Position numbers and translations under genes: made by a program | Shown: positions 62,118 through 64,000 of the stretch, piece by piece | Position numbering within the stretch: position 1 is the stretch's first letter | How the letters are laid out: every line of letters begins with the position of its first letter | Assembly (NCBI RefSeq): GCF_028553785.1 | Contig: NZ_CP067136.1 | Coordinates: forward strand, 1,364,001-1,428,000 | DNA length: 64,000 bases | Reading direction: 5' to 3' | Source: Paracoccus fistulariae | GTDB lineage: Bacteria > Pseudomonadota > Alphaproteobacteria > Rhodobacterales > Rhodobacteraceae | Notes under the pieces: model-generated | The model's input: only the letters and a program-made list of their open reading frames with translations | Databases searched by the model: none | What the model was told of the DNA's origin: nothing

Positions 62118-62544
62118 CTGATTAGTCCCATTGTGCAGCGGTTTACTGATCTGCGGCCATCGAAGAATGCACCATGGGACTAAACACCTAATCGTCTAAA
62201 ACAAAATAAAATTGCTGATAAAGGGATTTTGACTGAAACGGTAAGTTGGCCTATTGTCCGATCAGACGAATGAAGCTTGAGACGATCCGTAGCGGTCTGT
62301 GGCTGCAAGTGCGTATCATATCGGCCCACGCTCGCTGATATGTGGTCCCATCAGCACATCTGCCACCGTATTGCTACCACTCGCCTGAACGCTGGTATGA
62401 GCAACCCTTTTTGCGGAGTTGGGTGACGAGTTCGGTTTTGTCCTATCGCCTCTGGAAAAGCTGCGCCTGTGTAGAACAGCGCGGCCCCGGGACGACGGTG
62501 CTGCTTTGACCTGTCGCACTTCGCCTGAATGACGGACCCAAAGC
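62118..62544. other. 427-bp spacer between rhaI and the RTX gene
   Basis: AT-richer than the flanks in its first 150 bp, where it carries the 16-bp inverted repeat at 62122-62183. The rest has no recognisable gene, repeat or strong ribosome-binding site; the promoter of the RTX gene is expected here. The composition change fits a junction between the catabolic region and a different module. Confidence 0.45.
62122..62183. repeat. 16-bp inverted repeat after rhaI
   Basis: Arms TTAGTCCCATTGTGCA (62122-62137) and TGCACCATGGGACTAA (62168-62183) pair at 15 of 16 positions across a 30-base loop. It begins 5 bp after the rhaI stop and could act as a terminator-like hairpin, but the long AT-containing arms and large loop also resemble the ends of a very small mobile element. 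Confidence 0.65.
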
Positions 62545-64000
62545 ATGGCGACCTATAACGGCAATGGCGCGAACAACTCTTATACCGGTGGCGCTGATGG
62601 CGATACGGTCTCGGGCGGCTTTGGCAATGACACGCTGTCCGGCAATGGCGGCGCGGATACGATCTATGGCGAAGCGAATATCAATCCGCTGATCGCGAGG
62701 GGCACGGATAGCGGTGTCAGCGGCACCCAGACCTATGTCAACAATTCGACCGATACGGTCTATATCTACAGCGTCTATGTCGGTGGCAGCATTATCCTGC
62801 AGCATGTCCTGCAGCCCGGCGAAACCTGGAGCGAGAGCGTCCCGCTGAATGGCGGTCGGGTGATCGGGAATGTCGACCGCACGGAATATTACTCGGTCGC
62901 CAAGCAGCCGGGGACGGCGGCCGGAACCTATACGATCAGTTCCGCGAATGACCGGTTGCTGGGGGGTGCCGGGAATGACTCGCTCTATGGTCAGGTCGGC
63001 GACGATTATATCGATGGCGGCGCGGATGATGACCTGATCCAGGGCGGGACCGGCAACGATACCATCCTGGGTGGAAGCGGAAACGACAATCTCAGCGGAG
63101 GCGACGGGGCGGATTCGATCGTTGGCGGCACGGGCAATGACGAGATCTCTGGCGGTAACGGCAATGATACCATCTATGGCGATGAAGGCACCGATAATAT
63201 CCGTGCAGGCTCGGGCGCCGACCTGGTCCGGGGGGGCAGCGAAAACGACGTCATCATCGGCGAAGGCGGCAATGACACCATCTATGGCGACGGTGGCGCC
63301 GACACGCTGGACGGAAGCCTTGGCGACGATCTGATCTATGGCGGCGCCGATAACGACTCTATCTCCGGCGGGGCGGGCGCTGATACGCTGATGGGTGAAG
63401 CCGGCAATGACACCATTTCCGGCGGCGGCGGCGATGACAGCATTCTGGGCGGCGATAACGACGACAGGCTGATCGGCGATTCCGGCAATGACACGCTTGA
63501 GGGCGGCAGCGGAAATGACGTGCTCGAAGGCGGTCTGGGTAACGACAATCTGATCGGCGGCGACGGCGACGACACGATCTATGGCAATAATGATGCCAAC
63601 ACGCCCGGCGACGCGGATATCCAGATCACGGCTGGTAGCGTCAAGACCAACGACACCACCTTCACCAATATCGACAATGGCACCACGCCGATCAATCCGA
63701 CCTATTGGAATACGGTTACGGTCGACGGGAATCCCTTTGTCATCACGGCTGTGCAGGCCGTTAACGGCTATATGTCGATCTATCGCCTGAATGACGATGG
63801 ATCGCTGACAAAAACCGACTGGATGACGTTCAAGAACAACAATACCAGCGGCACATTGACCACAGGTTCGGGCGGCAGTTCGACCATCACCGAAAATGTC
63901 CGCGCCTATGGCAGCGCGACGAATTTCCAAAATATCGAGGTCATCAACGGCAAGACCACGATCTTTCTGACCTCGCAAAACGGCTCAGGCGTGACCGCTT
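62545..64000 (+). CDS. RTX-type calcium-binding repeat protein (3' end outside window)
   Basis: The frame from ATG 62545 is open to the window end (485 codons visible). It contains nonapeptide RTX repeats of the GGxGxDxUx type (GNDTLSGNGGADTIYG and similar) at about 18-42 and in a long block at about 137-350. A non-repeat segment of about 90 residues with many beta-type positions (YVNNSTDTVYIYSVYVGG) interrupts them, and another non-repeat domain follows from about 360. RTX repeats fold on calcium outside the cell, and such proteins usually leave by type I secretion with a C-terminal signal, not visible here. No ABC/MFP secretion genes are in the window. There is no N-terminal signal peptide, as expected. 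Confidence 0.85.
   Translation, partial: MATYNGNGANNSYTGGADGDTVSGGFGNDTLSGNGGADTIYGEANINPLIARGTDSGVSGTQTYVNNSTDTVYIYSVYVGGSIILQHVLQPGETWSESVPLNGGRVIGNVDRTEYYSVAKQPGTAAGTYTISSANDRLLGGAGNDSLYGQVGDDYIDGGADDDLIQGGTGNDTILGGSGNDNLSGGDGADSIVGGTGNDEISGGNGNDTIYGDEGTDNIRAGSGADLVRGGSENDVIIGEGGNDTIYGDGGADTLDGSLGDDLIYGGADNDSISGGAGADTLMGEAGNDTISGGGGDDSILGGDNDDRLIGDSGNDTLEGGSGNDVLEGGLGNDNLIGGDGDDTIYGNNDANTPGDADIQITAGSVKTNDTTFTNIDNGTTPINPTYWNTVTVDGNPFVITAVQAVNGYMSIYRLNDDGSLTKTDWMTFKNNNTSGTLTTGSGGSSTITENVRAYGSATNFQNIEVINGKTTIFLTSQNGSGVTA

Noticed and set aside
62950..63600. CRISPR or tandem DNA repeat array
   Set aside because: The repeats are GGxGxDxUx codons of an RTX protein in one open frame; unit sequences vary at third positions and there are no spacers.

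Overview
The window is GC-rich, densely coded bacterial DNA of alphaproteobacterial type, most likely from the Rhodobacterales (Paracoccus-like). The inference rests on strong C/G preference at third codon positions, on operon architectures known from Rhizobium, Sinorhizobium and Brucella (ery, and rhaRSTPQUK with rhaDI), and on a RibH2-type lumazine synthase. No rRNA, tRNA, CRISPR or complete mobile element is visible. Nearly everything is a catabolic gene set with its own transporter and regulator, as expected of an accessory catabolic region of a chromosome, chromid or megaplasmid.

Layout. 1-2.7 kb: the end of a YegD-like Hsp70 gene and a phospholipase D family gene. 2.7-21.7 kb: an erythritol (polyol) locus. 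It has eryR-tpiA-rpiB-fbp-fba on the minus strand, a divergent transketolase, a sodium:solute symporter, eryA-eryB-eryC-iron ADH-eryD on the minus strand, and a divergent DUF2291-ATPase-permease-binding protein ABC importer. 21.7-22.5 kb: an orphan lumazine synthase under an FMN riboswitch. 22.5-32.3 kb: a tightly coupled nine-gene operon (TorT-like binding protein, ABC ATPase, permease, pxpA, biotin carrier protein, biotin carboxylase, pxpB, pxpC, bioY) with a divergent LysR gene. This is the best candidate for an undescribed system. 32.3-38.0 kb: acyl-CoA ligase, 3-hydroxyacyl-CoA dehydrogenase, AraC regulator, SDR and cupin, linked by a repeated AAG(T/C)CAAATT motif. 38.6-43.7 kb: a ZIP-like membrane protein, two NAD(P)-binding oxidoreductases, two DLH-like hydrolases and a LysR regulator, followed by an IS5-type transposase remnant. 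44-51.5 kb: kdgK-kduD-kduI, a TRAP transporter, a GH105 hydrolase and divergent kdgR. 51.5-62.1 kb: rhaK-rhaU-rhaQ-rhaP-rhaT-rhaS-rhaR with divergent rhaD-rhaI. 62.5-64 kb: the start of an RTX-repeat protein that runs off the window.

How the genes work together. Erythritol is phosphorylated (EryA), oxidised (EryB) and isomerised (EryC, TpiA-like, RpiB) to D-erythrose-4-phosphate. The neighbouring aldolase, bisphosphatase and transketolase could condense this with triose phosphate via sedoheptulose bisphosphate and feed the pentose/hexose phosphate pools. The TRAP-GH105-kdu/kdg block and the adjoining rhamnose block are complementary. A GH105 acting on unsaturated galacturonyl-rhamnose would release exactly the two sugars degraded on either side, so 44-62 kb may be one rhamnogalacturonan-fragment utilisation island. 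The 22.5-32.3 kb operon combines an importer with all the parts of a split biotin-dependent carboxylase related to urea carboxylase, plus 5-oxoprolinase subunit A and a biotin transporter. Its substrate cannot be read from sequence.
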